This document shows, in pieces, positions 16,034 to 24,114 of a stretch of DNA of 64,000 nucleotides (positions are counted from its first letter, which is position 1; each line of letters starts with the position of its first letter). Under the pieces are notes generated by a model. That model saw only the letters and a list, made by a program, of their open reading frames with translations. It had not been told where the DNA came from and did no database searches. The DNA is from Bacillota bacterium (GTDB lineage: Bacteria > Bacillota > Clostridia > Acetivibrionales > JANLFN01). Location: positions 62,001 to 126,000 of the forward strand of contig JAEWTV010000128.1 in NCBI GenBank assembly GCA_023397675.1. Reading direction: 5' to 3'. The position numbers and the translations under genes were made by a program.

Positions 16034-16792
16034 GTGAATATAGATATTTTAGAAAATGAGCGAATAGACGATTTGCAATATAAGGGTTTAAGACTGATTC
16101 AGAAGGTTGATGGTTTCTGCTTTGGGGTGGATGCTGTGCTTCTGGCTAATTATGCCGACATAAAGCCTGGTGATCAGGTGATTGATCTTGGGACGGGTAC
16201 AGGAATAATACCTGTTCTCCTTGCAGGAAAGACTGAAGCAGGAAAGATTATAGGACTTGAGATTCAGCAAGACATGGCGCAAATGGCGGCAAGAAGCGTA
16301 AAGCTTAATGATTTACAGCAGCGGGTGCAAATAGTAAACGGTGATATTAAAAACAGTGTTGAAATATTCGGGGCATCTAAATTTGATGCAGTACTTACAA
16401 ACCCGCCTTATATGCAAACAAACGGCGGACTTGTAAATCCTTCCGATACAAAAGCAATATCAAGACATGAAATACTCTGTACACTCGAGGATATTATAAG
16501 AGCAAGCAGTAAGCTTCTAAAACCCGGTGGAAGGTTCCATATGATACACAGACCTGAAAGGCTTGTTGATATAATTTTTCTTATGAGAACCTTTGGAATT
16601 GAACCTAAATATATAAGGCTTGTACACCCTTCGCCATATAAAAGGGCAAACCTTCTTTTAATAAAAGGCACAAGGGGAGGAAATCCACAGTTAAAAATGG
16701 ATCCGCCTTTGTATGTTTATGATGAAAATGGAAACTATTCAGATGAAATAAATAAAATATATAGCCGGCAGGCCATTGATAAAGGATGCTAG
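16034..16792 (+). CDS. trmN6: tRNA1(Val) (adenine(37)-N6)-methyltransferase (YabB/TrmN6 type)
   Basis: A 252-residue SAM-dependent N6-adenine methyltransferase. VIDLGTGTGIIPVLLAG near residues 48-64 is motif I for SAM, and TNPPYM near 121-126 is the NPPY catalytic motif of N6-adenine enzymes. The family member in E. coli (YfiC) methylates A37 of tRNA1(Val); B. subtilis YabB sits at the same place as this gene. It starts at GTG 16034 after an AAAAGG ribosome site. The target is inferred from family and synteny. Confidence 0.86.
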   Translation: MNIDILENERIDDLQYKGLRLIQKVDGFCFGVDAVLLANYADIKPGDQVIDLGTGTGIIPVLLAGKTEAGKIIGLEIQQDMAQMAARSVKLNDLQQRVQIVNGDIKNSVEIFGASKFDAVLTNPPYMQTNGGLVNPSDTKAISRHEILCTLEDIIRASSKLLKPGGRFHMIHRPERLVDIIFLMRTFGIEPKYIRLVHPSPYKRANLLLIKGTRGGNPQLKMDPPLYVYDENGNYSDEINKIYSRQAIDKGC

Positions 16793-16808
16793 CGATGGAA
16801 GTGGAATT

Positions 16809-17723
16809 TTGAAAAAAGAAGAAAAAAATCTGCAAGAAAATATTAAACAAAAACAGAATCCAGAGGATATTAAAAGCCCGGGAACCTTGTATTTGGTAGC
16901 AACACCTATTGGAAACCTCGGTGATATTACGCTTAGAGCAATTGAAACGCTTAAAATTGTTGACGTAATTGCTGCAGAAGATACAAGGCAAACTCTTAAG
17001 CTGCTTAACCACTTTGAGATAAAGAAGCCCCTTGTCAGTTATTATGAGCATAATAAGAACATCAAGGGCGGATATATCTTAAAAATGCTTTCAGAAGGCA
17101 AAAATGTTGCCCTTGTATCTGATGCAGGTTCGCCTGGTATTTCAGACCCCGGGGAAGATATGGTTAAACTGGCTGTTGAAAATGGAATTAATGTTACCAT
17201 GGTACCTGGAGCGGTTGCTGCTGTCACAGGTCTGGTCCTTTCAGGGCTGGCAACAGGTCGGTTTGTATTTGAAGGTTTTTTGCCTATGAATAAACGGGCC
17301 AGGAAGGAAAGAATCAATTTTCTTGTGGACGAAGTACGTACAATTATTCTGTATGAGGCTCCACACAAGCTCATTTATACTTTAAAAGAACTGTTACAGA
17401 TACTTGGTGATAGAAATATAGCACTTGCCCGTGAACTTACAAAGCGCTATGAGCAGATAATAAGATGCAAGCTTTTAGAAGCCGTCGAAATGTATACGAA
17501 TGAGCCACCAAGGGGCGAATATGTCATTATAATCGAGGGTATCCCTGAACAATCACTCATTTTGGAAAAGAGACATGAATGGGATGAGATGAGTACTGAG
17601 GAACACGTACAACTTTATATTAACCAGGGAATGGACAAAAAAAGCGCAATTAAACAGGCTGCTCAAGACAGGGGAGTAAGCAGAAGGGATGTTTATAACA
17701 GCCTTCTTGATAAAAACGAATAA
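16809..17723 (+). CDS. rsmI: 16S rRNA (cytidine(1402)-2'-O)-methyltransferase
   Basis: RsmI 2'-O-methylates C1402 in the ribosomal P-site decoding region. GTLYLVATPIGNLGDIT is the tetrapyrrole-methylase-type glycine-rich N-terminal motif, and AAEDTRQTLKLL, LVSDAGSPGISDPG and VPGAVAAVTGL follow as expected. The usual short C-terminal domain is present. The start is uncertain: TTG at 16809 with GGAAG 7 bases ahead is used, but TTG at 16776, overlapping trmN6, is possible. The gene follows trmN6 as in Bacillus and ends at a strong bidirectional terminator. Confidence 0.93.
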   Translation: MKKEEKNLQENIKQKQNPEDIKSPGTLYLVATPIGNLGDITLRAIETLKIVDVIAAEDTRQTLKLLNHFEIKKPLVSYYEHNKNIKGGYILKMLSEGKNVALVSDAGSPGISDPGEDMVKLAVENGINVTMVPGAVAAVTGLVLSGLATGRFVFEGFLPMNKRARKERINFLVDEVRTIILYEAPHKLIYTLKELLQILGDRNIALARELTKRYEQIIRCKLLEAVEMYTNEPPRGEYVIIIEGIPEQSLILEKRHEWDEMSTEEHVQLYINQGMDKKSAIKQAAQDRGVSRRDVYNSLLDKNE

Positions 17724-17734
17724 AAAAGGACAGC

Positions 17735-17762
17735 AAAAAGGGGGATTAAAATCCCCCTTTTT
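17735..17762. terminator. bidirectional terminator between rsmI and abrB
   Basis: A perfect 12-bp stem, AAAAAGGGGGAT with ATCCCCCTTTTT around TAAA, gives a T run on either strand and serves both convergent genes. Confidence 0.93.
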
Positions 17763-17777
17763 AATGATTGTTTCCAA

Positions 17778-18017
17778 TTATTTTTTTAGTTCTCTCATAC
17801 ACTCAGGACATATATTTTTTCCCTTATAAACATTTACGTCCTTAGCGTTGCCACAGAAGATGCAAGCTGGCTCATACTTTTTGAGAATGATTGTATTACC
17901 ATCAACGTAGATTTCCAAAGCATCCTTTTCAGCGATATCAAGTGTACGTCTAAGTTCTATTGGCAGTACAACTCTGCCAAGTTCATCAACCTTTCTTACA
18001 ATTCCAGTAGATTTCAT
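17778..18017 (-). CDS. abrB: AbrB-family transition-state regulator with C-terminal zinc finger
   Basis: A 79-residue swapped-hairpin DNA-binding protein. MKSTGIVRKVDELGRVVLP is the AbrB/SpoVT N-terminal DNA-binding domain. The C-terminal part has CIFCGN and ICPEC, giving a CxxC...CxxC putative zinc site, common in clostridial AbrB proteins and different from the B. subtilis C-terminus. AbrB represses stationary-phase genes during growth. The ATG at 18017 follows AGGGAGG; the frame is open upstream but that part includes the promoter. A Spo0A-type box lies just downstream of the predicted transcription start. Confidence 0.92.
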   Translation of the reverse strand: MKSTGIVRKVDELGRVVLPIELRRTLDIAEKDALEIYVDGNTIILKKYEPACIFCGNAKDVNVYKGKNICPECMRELKK

Positions 18018-18042
18018 AATAAACCTCCCTACATTTACAGTA

Positions 18043-18049
18043 TTCGACA
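18043..18049 (-). promoter_or_regulatory. Spo0A box (0A box) at abrB
   Basis: TGTCGAA on the minus strand, the 0A-box core, placed between the predicted abrB start of transcription and its ribosome site. This location fits repression of abrB by Spo0A~P, as established in B. subtilis. Confidence 0.65.
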
Positions 18050-18063
18050 TTTCTTTTTTTAAT

Positions 18064-18092
18064 ATAGTACCATATATGCCAATAAACGTCAA
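18064..18092 (-). promoter_or_regulatory. SigA promoter of abrB
   Basis: Minus strand TTGACG (18087-18092) and TACTAT (18064-18069) with a 17-base spacer. Confidence 0.7.
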
Positions 18093-18182
18093 CGATAAAA
18101 TGAAAGTTTTTTCAAAAAAATGTTATGGTAATTTATAGAAAACTCATTTTGGCAAGCTTTGTAAATATTGAAATATCGGCCT

Positions 18183-18189
18183 TTCGACA
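18183..18189. promoter_or_regulatory. Spo0A box in the abrB-spmA intergenic region
   Basis: TTCGACA, reverse complement TGTCGAA; the wider match TTTGTCGAAA on the minus strand is close to the full 0A-box consensus. It lies about midway between abrB and spmA. Confidence 0.55.
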
Positions 18190-18283
18190 AACACGAATTT
18201 TAGGCAAAAATTTACATGGTACTCTCGGTACCGCTAGAATCAGGCCTTTGAGGGTATTTTTGCATCCAAATAGAAGAAATAAA

Positions 18284-18321
18284 TTCGACACATATCGACA
18301 AGCACTTTGGTAGTGTATAAT
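18284..18321 (+). promoter_or_regulatory. candidate Spo0A-activated promoter of spmAB
   Basis: Two 0A-like boxes in direct repeat (TTCGACA at 18284 and ATCGACA at 18294) are spaced 10 bases, one helical turn. The second covers the -35 position relative to an extended -10, TGTATAAT (18314-18321). Overlap of a 0A box with -35 is the layout of Spo0A-activated SigA promoters such as spoIIG. Confidence 0.55.
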
Positions 18322-18401
18322 TTCCAATTTTTAATTATTGAATAGCCTAAAGAATGTCCTCATATATATTATTAAAAATTCTTTTAAGGATTATTATCAA
18401 A

Positions 18402-18992
18402 ATGCTAAATTATATATGGTTCGGACTGCTTGTTTTAGGCTTTACAGTTGGTGCAATGAACGGAAAACTTGATGAGGTTACACATGCGGCTATAAGTGCA
18501 GCAGGAATTGCGGTGGAATTGTGCATAGGCCTTCTCGGCGTGATGTGCCTTTGGACCGGCTTGATGGCAATAGCAGATAAAAGCGGACTTGTAAGATTTA
18601 TAGCAAAATTGGTTCGGCCTGTTATGAGGCTTCTTTTTTCGGAAATTCCAAAAGGTCATCCGGCTTTGGGAGCTATTGTGATGAATCTTGTGGCAAATTT
18701 TTTCGGGTTGGGAAATGCGGCTACTCCACTTGGAATAAAGGCAATGGGAGAGCTACAGAAAATTAATAAGAATAAAAACACTGCCACCAATTCAATGAGT
18801 ATGTTCCTTGTGCTTAATACAGCTGCTTTCCAACTGGTTCCTGCAACTATTATTGCTCTTAGAACGTCGGCAGGTTCATCAAACCCTACTGATATAATCG
18901 TTCCAATATGGATTGCATCGCTGTGCGCAACCGTTGTGGGGGTAATTGCCGCGAAGCTAATGGCAGCTGCAACACCAAACAAACTGAGGTAG
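18402..18992 (+). CDS. spmA: spore maturation protein A
   Basis: A 196-residue integral membrane protein of the nucleoside-recognition (Gate) domain family. With SpmB it is needed for proper dehydration of the spore core in B. subtilis. Several hydrophobic segments are visible, with the conserved LVANFFGLGNAATPLGIKAM near residues 90-110 and the NTAAFQLVPATIIALR segment. ATG at 18402 has AAGGA about 11 bases ahead; the longer open frame upstream lacks a ribosome site. spmB follows after 3 bases. Confidence 0.93.
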   Translation: MLNYIWFGLLVLGFTVGAMNGKLDEVTHAAISAAGIAVELCIGLLGVMCLWTGLMAIADKSGLVRFIAKLVRPVMRLLFSEIPKGHPALGAIVMNLVANFFGLGNAATPLGIKAMGELQKINKNKNTATNSMSMFLVLNTAAFQLVPATIIALRTSAGSSNPTDIIVPIWIASLCATVVGVIAAKLMAAATPNKLR

Positions 18993-18995
18993 ATA

Positions 18996-19532
18996 ATGGA
19001 GCTTTTCAAATCAATTTCCGTATATGCTATACCTGCAATATTTCTAATAATCCTTATTGCAGGTATCTATAAAAATGTGAAGGTATATGATGTTTTTGTT
19101 GAAGGTGCCAAGGAAGGTATTTCAACAGTTATCAGAATTCTGCCGTCCCTAGTGGGGCTGTTGGTAGCTGTGGCAGTGTTCAGAGCTTCAGGTGCTCTTG
19201 ATTTGATTGTCTATGCACTAAAGCCACTTGCGTCCCTGTTGTCAATTCCATCAGATGTTGTTCCCCTTGCTATTTTAAGGCCTGTTTCTGGAAGCGCTTC
19301 TCTGGCTTTGGTATCTGATATTATAAAGACCAATGGCCCCGATTCTTTTGTTGGAAGACTTGCATCAGTAATGATGGGCTCCACTGAAACTATTTTTTAT
19401 ACGCTAGCCGTTTACTTTGGTTCAGTAGGTATTAAAAATATAAGATACACACTGGTTGCTGCACTTATTGCCGACCTGACAAGTGTAATTGCATCGGTGT
19501 GGGCATGTACACTGTTTTTCGGCAGAGGATGA
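18996..19532 (+). CDS. spmB: spore maturation protein B
   Basis: A 178-residue membrane protein, partner of SpmA. Hydrophobic helices alternate with the Gate-domain motif AILRPVSGSASLALVSDI and the MMGSTETIFYTLAVYFGSVG segment, both typical of SpmB. It starts 3 bases after the spmA stop, so the pair is translated from one message. In B. subtilis spmAB follows dacB; here the pair stands alone between abrB and metG. Confidence 0.93.
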   Translation: MELFKSISVYAIPAIFLIILIAGIYKNVKVYDVFVEGAKEGISTVIRILPSLVGLLVAVAVFRASGALDLIVYALKPLASLLSIPSDVVPLAILRPVSGSASLALVSDIIKTNGPDSFVGRLASVMMGSTETIFYTLAVYFGSVGIKNIRYTLVAALIADLTSVIASVWACTLFFGRG

Positions 19533-19663
19533 AAGCTTAAGTTTATATTTCTGCTTGAAAAAAGTATTTCGAATCTGTATAGTTATAATTATTAACAGGG
19601 AATAACAAATGTGATGTTTGTATCACTTTGATATAGTTGAAAACATGTTCAGGAGGCAATAGG

Positions 19664-21634
19664 ATGAGCGGCAAGAAGTTTTATATTACTACACCGATAT
19701 ATTATCCAAGCGATAAACTACATATAGGTCATTCGTATACTACCGTTGCGGCAGATGCAATGGCAAGGTACAAAAGGCTCAAGGGTTATGACGTAATGTT
19801 TTTGACCGGAACCGATGAGCATGGTCAAAAAATACAAAGAAAAGCAGAACAGCGTGGTATTACTCCAAAACAGTATGTTGATGAAATTGTAGACGGTATA
19901 AAAAAGCTTTGGAAGCTTATGAAGATAACAAATGACAAGTTCATACGTACAACTGATAAATTTCATGAAGATGCTATACAAAAAATATTTAAGAAGCTTT
20001 ATGATCAGGGGGATATATATAAGGGTGCTTATGAGGGCTGGTACTGTACACCATGTGAATCCTTCTGGACAAAGACTCAGCTTGTAGACGGGAAATGCCC
20101 CGATTGTGGTTGTGATGTTGAGCTTACAAAAGAAGAAAGCTACTTTTTCAAGCTGTCCAAGTATCAGGACAAGCTCATAGAGTATATAGAAAGCCACCCT
20201 GATTTTATACAGCCGGTTTCAAGAAAGAATGAGATGATAAATAATTTTCTTAAACCAGGTCTTGAAGATCTTTGTGTTTCTAGGACAACCTTCAATTGGG
20301 GTATTCCGGTTTCGTTTGATGAAAAACATGTAGTATATGTATGGATTGATGCTCTTTCCAACTACATTACTGCACAGGGGTATCTTTCTGAAGATGATTC
20401 GGATTATAGAAAATTCTGGCCGGCAGATGTACAGCTTGTGGGAAAGGAAATTGTACGTTTTCACACTATCATTTGGCCTGCAATGCTTATGGCCCTCGAT
20501 GAGCCTATGCCCAAGCAGGTATACGGACATGGCTGGCTGCTTCTTGAAGGCGGTAAAATGTCAAAATCAAAGGGAAATGTTGTTGATCCGGTAATTCTTG
20601 TAGAAAAATACGGTCTTGATGCAATAAGGTACTTCCTTTTGAGAGAAGTGCCCTTCGGTTCAGATGGAGTGTTCTCAAATGAGGCTTTAATAAACAGGAT
20701 AAATTCTGACCTTGCCAACGATCTTGGAAATTTGGTGAGCAGGACTGTTGCAATGGTTGATAAATATTTCGGAGGTACAATTCCACAGGATAAAATAGCT
20801 GGTGATTTTGATGATGACCTTAAGAAAATGGTAATGGAGACACCATCTAAAGTAGATGAACTGATGGATAAGCTTCAGTTCAGCATGGCACTTACAGAAA
20901 TATGGAAAGTAATATCCAGGGTTAATAAGTATATAGATGAAACAATGCCGTGGGTTCTTGCAAAGGATGAAGCAAACCTCCCAAGGCTTGCAGCTGTAAT
21001 GTATAACCTTGTAGAAAGCATAAGAATTATATCAATATTAATTCAGCCCTTTATGCCTGAAACACCAGAAAAAATATGGGCTCAGCTGGGTTTGGACAAA
21101 TATCCCGAAGTTCTTAAGTGGGAAAGCACCGAAAAGTGGGGCGGTTATCCTGAAGGTGCTTCGGTAAGTAAAGGTGAAGTTATTTTCCCAAGGATAGATA
21201 TAAAAAAGGAGCTTGAAGAGATAGAAAAGCTTACTGCCAATGCAGCCGCAAAGGAAAAGACTACAGAAAAGAATGTTAATGCAGCGCAAAAGAATGAGAC
21301 AAAAGCAGAAGGCATCATAACAATAGAAGATTTTGCAAAACTGGATCTTAGGGTCGCTAAGGTACTTGAGGCTGAAAAAGTTGAAGGTTCAGACAAGCTT
21401 CTTAAATTGCAGCTTGAACTTGGGGACGAAAGACGTCAGGTTGTTTCCGGTATAGCAAAATATTATGCTCCACAGGATATTATAGGAAAGAGCGTATTAA
21501 TGGTTGCCAATTTAAAACCTGTAAAGCTTAAGGGAATAGAGTCACAAGGCATGATACTCGCAGCTTCCAATGGAGACGAACTTGTACTTGCAACTGTTGA
21601 CGGTAGCATAAACAGCGGCAGCAAGGTTAGTTAG
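19664..21634 (+). CDS. metG: methionyl-tRNA synthetase with C-terminal tRNA-binding domain
   Basis: Charges tRNA(Met) and the initiator tRNA with methionine. The class I signature appears as HIGHSY near residue 20 and KMSKS at 298-302. The zinc knuckle CTPCESFW...KCPDCGC lies near residues 127-150. Residues about 550-656 form an EMAP/Trbp111-type tRNA-binding domain (DFAKLDLRVAKVLEAEKV). A Lys/Ala/Glu-rich linker of about 40 residues connects the two. The ATG at 19664 follows AGGAGG. No T-box leader is recognisable in the 130-base gap upstream. metS is also next to abrB in B. subtilis. Confidence 0.96.
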   Translation: MSGKKFYITTPIYYPSDKLHIGHSYTTVAADAMARYKRLKGYDVMFLTGTDEHGQKIQRKAEQRGITPKQYVDEIVDGIKKLWKLMKITNDKFIRTTDKFHEDAIQKIFKKLYDQGDIYKGAYEGWYCTPCESFWTKTQLVDGKCPDCGCDVELTKEESYFFKLSKYQDKLIEYIESHPDFIQPVSRKNEMINNFLKPGLEDLCVSRTTFNWGIPVSFDEKHVVYVWIDALSNYITAQGYLSEDDSDYRKFWPADVQLVGKEIVRFHTIIWPAMLMALDEPMPKQVYGHGWLLLEGGKMSKSKGNVVDPVILVEKYGLDAIRYFLLREVPFGSDGVFSNEALINRINSDLANDLGNLVSRTVAMVDKYFGGTIPQDKIAGDFDDDLKKMVMETPSKVDELMDKLQFSMALTEIWKVISRVNKYIDETMPWVLAKDEANLPRLAAVMYNLVESIRIISILIQPFMPETPEKIWAQLGLDKYPEVLKWESTEKWGGYPEGASVSKGEVIFPRIDIKKELEEIEKLTANAAAKEKTTEKNVNAAQKNETKAEGIITIEDFAKLDLRVAKVLEAEKVEGSDKLLKLQLELGDERRQVVSGIAKYYAPQDIIGKSVLMVANLKPVKLKGIESQGMILAASNGDELVLATVDGSINSGSKVS

Positions 21635-21664
21635 AATATCGGCAAAGAGGATATGGAGTTAAAA

Positions 21665-22432
21665 ATGCTTTTTGATTCACACGCACATTATGATGATGAT
21701 AAATTTAATCAGGACAAGCAGGATGTTATAGAAAAGGTCAGACAATCAGGGGTAGCCTACATTGTAAATGCAGCATCAAATATACCTTCTTCAATAGACA
21801 GTATAGCCCTTGCGCAAGAGTATGAATTTATTTATGCTGCGGTTGGGGTACATCCTCAGGACGTTGAGGGTATGAATGATAATGTCATATCAATGCTTGC
21901 AGATTTTGCCCAGAGCCCTAAGGTAGTGGCGATTGGTGAGATTGGTTTGGACTACCATTATGATGATGTCCCAAAACCGATCCAAAAGCATTGGTTTGCT
22001 AGACAGATTTCATTGGCCAGAGAGTTAAAATTGCCTGTAATAATACATGACAGGGAATCGCATGAGGATATACTTAAAATAGTCAAAAATGAAAAGGCCA
22101 GTGAGGTAGGAGGCGTCTTCCACTGTTTTTCGGGCAGTGTCGAGATGGCTCGGGAAGTATTGGATAATAATTTCTATATATCAGTTGGGGGAGTCGTAAC
22201 TTTTAAAAATGCAAAAAAAATAGTTGACGTAATCAGGATTGTACCGTCTGACAGGCTTCTTATTGAAACAGACAGCCCGTACCTCGCACCGGAACCTTTC
22301 AGAGGGACGCGTAACGACTCCAGCTATATTAGGTACACAGCGATGAAAATAGCTGAAATACGGGAAGATTCTTTTGAAAATATAGCACGTGTCACATGTG
22401 AAAATGCAAAAAGACTTTTCGGTATAGATTAG
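21665..22432 (+). CDS. tatD: TatD-family metal-dependent DNase (YabD)
   Basis: A TIM-barrel metal-dependent hydrolase of 255 residues. FDSHAHYDD holds the HxH metal ligands, GEIGLDYH the catalytic Glu, PVIIHDRE and GVFHCFSG further His ligands, and LLIETDSPYLAPEP the final Asp. TatD proteins act as 3'-5' exonucleases in DNA turnover (family knowledge). GGAG at 21655 supports ATG 21665; ATG 21653 is in frame as well. It follows metG by 30 bases, as yabD follows metS in Bacillus. Confidence 0.93.
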   Translation: MLFDSHAHYDDDKFNQDKQDVIEKVRQSGVAYIVNAASNIPSSIDSIALAQEYEFIYAAVGVHPQDVEGMNDNVISMLADFAQSPKVVAIGEIGLDYHYDDVPKPIQKHWFARQISLARELKLPVIIHDRESHEDILKIVKNEKASEVGGVFHCFSGSVEMAREVLDNNFYISVGGVVTFKNAKKIVDVIRIVPSDRLLIETDSPYLAPEPFRGTRNDSSYIRYTAMKIAEIREDSFENIARVTCENAKRLFGID

Positions 22433-22462
22433 ATTCCTTAAGCAAATGATTGGGGGTTGTAT

Positions 22463-23164
22463 ATGAAAAAGTTTATTCTTGTGATGGTTTGCGTCATAGT
22501 GCTTGCAATTTTTATTGCACTTAACTATCTGCTCTGGGACAGGGATAATAAAATTCAGAATTTTCAGGACCTCAACTCAAGTAAGAGCGTTAGCATTGAT
22601 GCACTTACTGACAAAATTAAAAACCTTGATGAAACTGTAAGACAGCTTAACTCAACAGTAGATAGCTTGCAATCAAAGAACAAGGAATTATTTGATTCGA
22701 GCGCAGCTCTTAGTTTGGATAAAGCAAAACTTCAGTCTCAAATTCAGAATTTAAATGCAGCAATATCAAGACTAAAACTCTCGGCAAACCTTGATGCTCT
22801 TCAGAACAATATAAAAAAATGGGCTGATGGCTTGGACAAGGGACAATATGACATATCCTACAGGCTCATGGATATTGAATCTGTGAACATTGATAACTTT
22901 AAAAGTATGGATGGTTTCAGCAGCTACTTTAAAAATAATATAAAAAGTATAAAGCTAAAGTCCTTAAAGCTAGTCGTCGATGAACTTCCTGCAGATAAGG
23001 TCAACAATATTATTTACAAAACAACCTTTGATATTAAGAAGGCTGATATGGCTGATGCTACAGACCAATTCTTTACGGACGGTCAAAGCACAATGTATAT
23101 AACGATAAGCTTTAACGTTAAGAAAAACGACTGGGTAATCACATCTATGACTACAACTCTCTAA
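22463..23164 (+). CDS. membrane-anchored coiled-coil protein of unknown function
   Basis: Unrecognised 233-residue protein. Residues 3-24 are one N-terminal membrane anchor. Residues about 40-110 are a heptad-rich coiled coil (Leu/Ile spaced with Lys, Asp, Gln, Ser). The last 110 residues form a compact mixed alpha/beta domain, probably outside the membrane. The ATG at 22463 is 6 bases after GGGGG. It lies 30 bases after tatD and ends at a terminator, so it is the last gene of the metG unit. It is not part of the Bacillus gene order. Confidence 0.72.
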   Translation: MKKFILVMVCVIVLAIFIALNYLLWDRDNKIQNFQDLNSSKSVSIDALTDKIKNLDETVRQLNSTVDSLQSKNKELFDSSAALSLDKAKLQSQIQNLNAAISRLKLSANLDALQNNIKKWADGLDKGQYDISYRLMDIESVNIDNFKSMDGFSSYFKNNIKSIKLKSLKLVVDELPADKVNNIIYKTTFDIKKADMADATDQFFTDGQSTMYITISFNVKKNDWVITSMTTTL

Positions 23165-23176
23165 TTAGCCGCAGTT

Positions 23177-23206
23177 AAGGCACACCATATCGGTGTGCCT
23201 TTTTTG
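23177..23206 (+). terminator. Rho-independent terminator of the metG-tatD unit
   Basis: AAGGCACACC pairs with GGTGTGCCTT around ATATC, followed by T6. Confidence 0.93.
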
Positions 23207-23376
23207 TATAAAAGGTAGTAATTAACATAATTATCACACTATTTATATGCACTCATATAATGATATTGTAGCAAATCAATATTACAAGCAGAATTGAATG
23301 TTTACATAATCCGTACTGACAACTTGAAAAACACGGGTTGTTTCAATTCAGTTTGGTTTAATTGGAGGGATTTAAT

Positions 23377-23883
23377 ATGTATCCGGAAAAAAATAAAAAG
23401 ACTATTGATAGCAGCAGTAAACAAATAATAGCTCCGCAGCAGGAGACTATACCAGTTCCGCAACCTATTCCGCAACCAATGCCCCAGCCTATGCCTCAAC
23501 CGATACAAATGCCACAGCAAATGCCGATGCCGCAGCCAATGCCAATGCCTCAACCAATGCCGGGGCCATGCCCTGATATGTGCGGTGGAATGCCGGAAAT
23601 GGGAATGTGCGGAGATAATATGATGATGCCCGGTATGTCACCAATGATGTCACCAATGATGTCACCGATGATGGCGCCAGGGATGCCAAACGATATGATG
23701 AACATGGGTGTGAATATGCCTAATCCAATGTTCCAGCAGCAGCCGAGTATGTGCTGCCCGTTTATAATGAACATGCAGTGTCCGTGCCCAATGCTTCGAG
23801 GACAGAACATGGGAATGGGAATGAGCCCTTATGGCGATCCGTATATGGGCAATTATCCGCAGCTCCCGGGTATGCAGTATTAA
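23377..23883 (+). CDS. Met/Pro/Gln-rich low-complexity protein, possible spore coat protein
   Basis: A 168-residue protein of very biased composition. Residues about 28-65 alternate Pro, Gln and Met (PQPMPQPMPQP type). Residues 85-105 repeat GMSP and MMSPMM, and several CP/CC pairs follow (CPDMCGG, MCCPF, CPCP). It has no signal peptide or membrane segment. Methionine- and proline-rich Cys-containing proteins of this kind are common in spore coats; that role is an inference from composition and from the sporulation genes around it. ATG at 23377 follows GGAGGG. It forms a single-gene unit between two terminators. Confidence 0.68.
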   Translation: MYPEKNKKTIDSSSKQIIAPQQETIPVPQPIPQPMPQPMPQPIQMPQQMPMPQPMPMPQPMPGPCPDMCGGMPEMGMCGDNMMMPGMSPMMSPMMSPMMAPGMPNDMMNMGVNMPNPMFQQQPSMCCPFIMNMQCPCPMLRGQNMGMGMSPYGDPYMGNYPQLPGMQY

Positions 23884-23897
23884 TTCTAGGGTTCACT

Positions 23898-23927
23898 AAA
23901 AACAGGTAGTTTTCTTACCTGTTTTTT
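23898..23927 (+). terminator. Rho-independent terminator after coat-like gene
   Basis: AAAAACAGGTA pairs with TACCTGTTTTT around a 7-base loop; T-rich tail. Confidence 0.9.
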
Positions 23928-24042
23928 ATTTTCCCTTAATAGATAAGGAAATAAGGACGTTTTTTGAGAAATATTCCGGGACATGTTTAAAAATTTGTTT
24001 GGCTTGTAAATACTTCCTCTAAAGGGGCTAGGTGGCATAAAT

Positions 24043-24071
24043 TTGACAAATATATCATATTAGAATAAAAT
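24043..24071 (+). promoter_or_regulatory. strong SigA promoter for the YabE-like gene
   Basis: Perfect TTGACA (24043-24048), 17-base spacer, TAAAAT (24066-24071), 44 bases before the start codon. Confidence 0.85.
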
Positions 24072-24114
24072 ATCGATAGTCCCTTATTAATATTTGAAAC
24101 AGGAGGGTTTAGTT

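Noticed and set aside
18125..18313. Short frames on both strands in the abrB-spmA gap
   Set aside because: The region carries promoters and 0A boxes; neither frame has a ribosome site.
19533..19663. T-box or other leader riboswitch before metG
   Set aside because: The gap is short, shows only a small GTGAT/ATCAC hairpin, and has no T-box sequence or terminator.
23576..23720. Tandem repeat DNA in the coat-like gene as a possible CRISPR-like array
   Set aside because: The repeats are short, in frame, and encode MSPM units; there are no unique spacers.
24072..24114. Riboswitch in front of yabE, as found at some wall hydrolases
   Set aside because: The promoter is only about 40 bases from the start codon, leaving no space for an aptamer.
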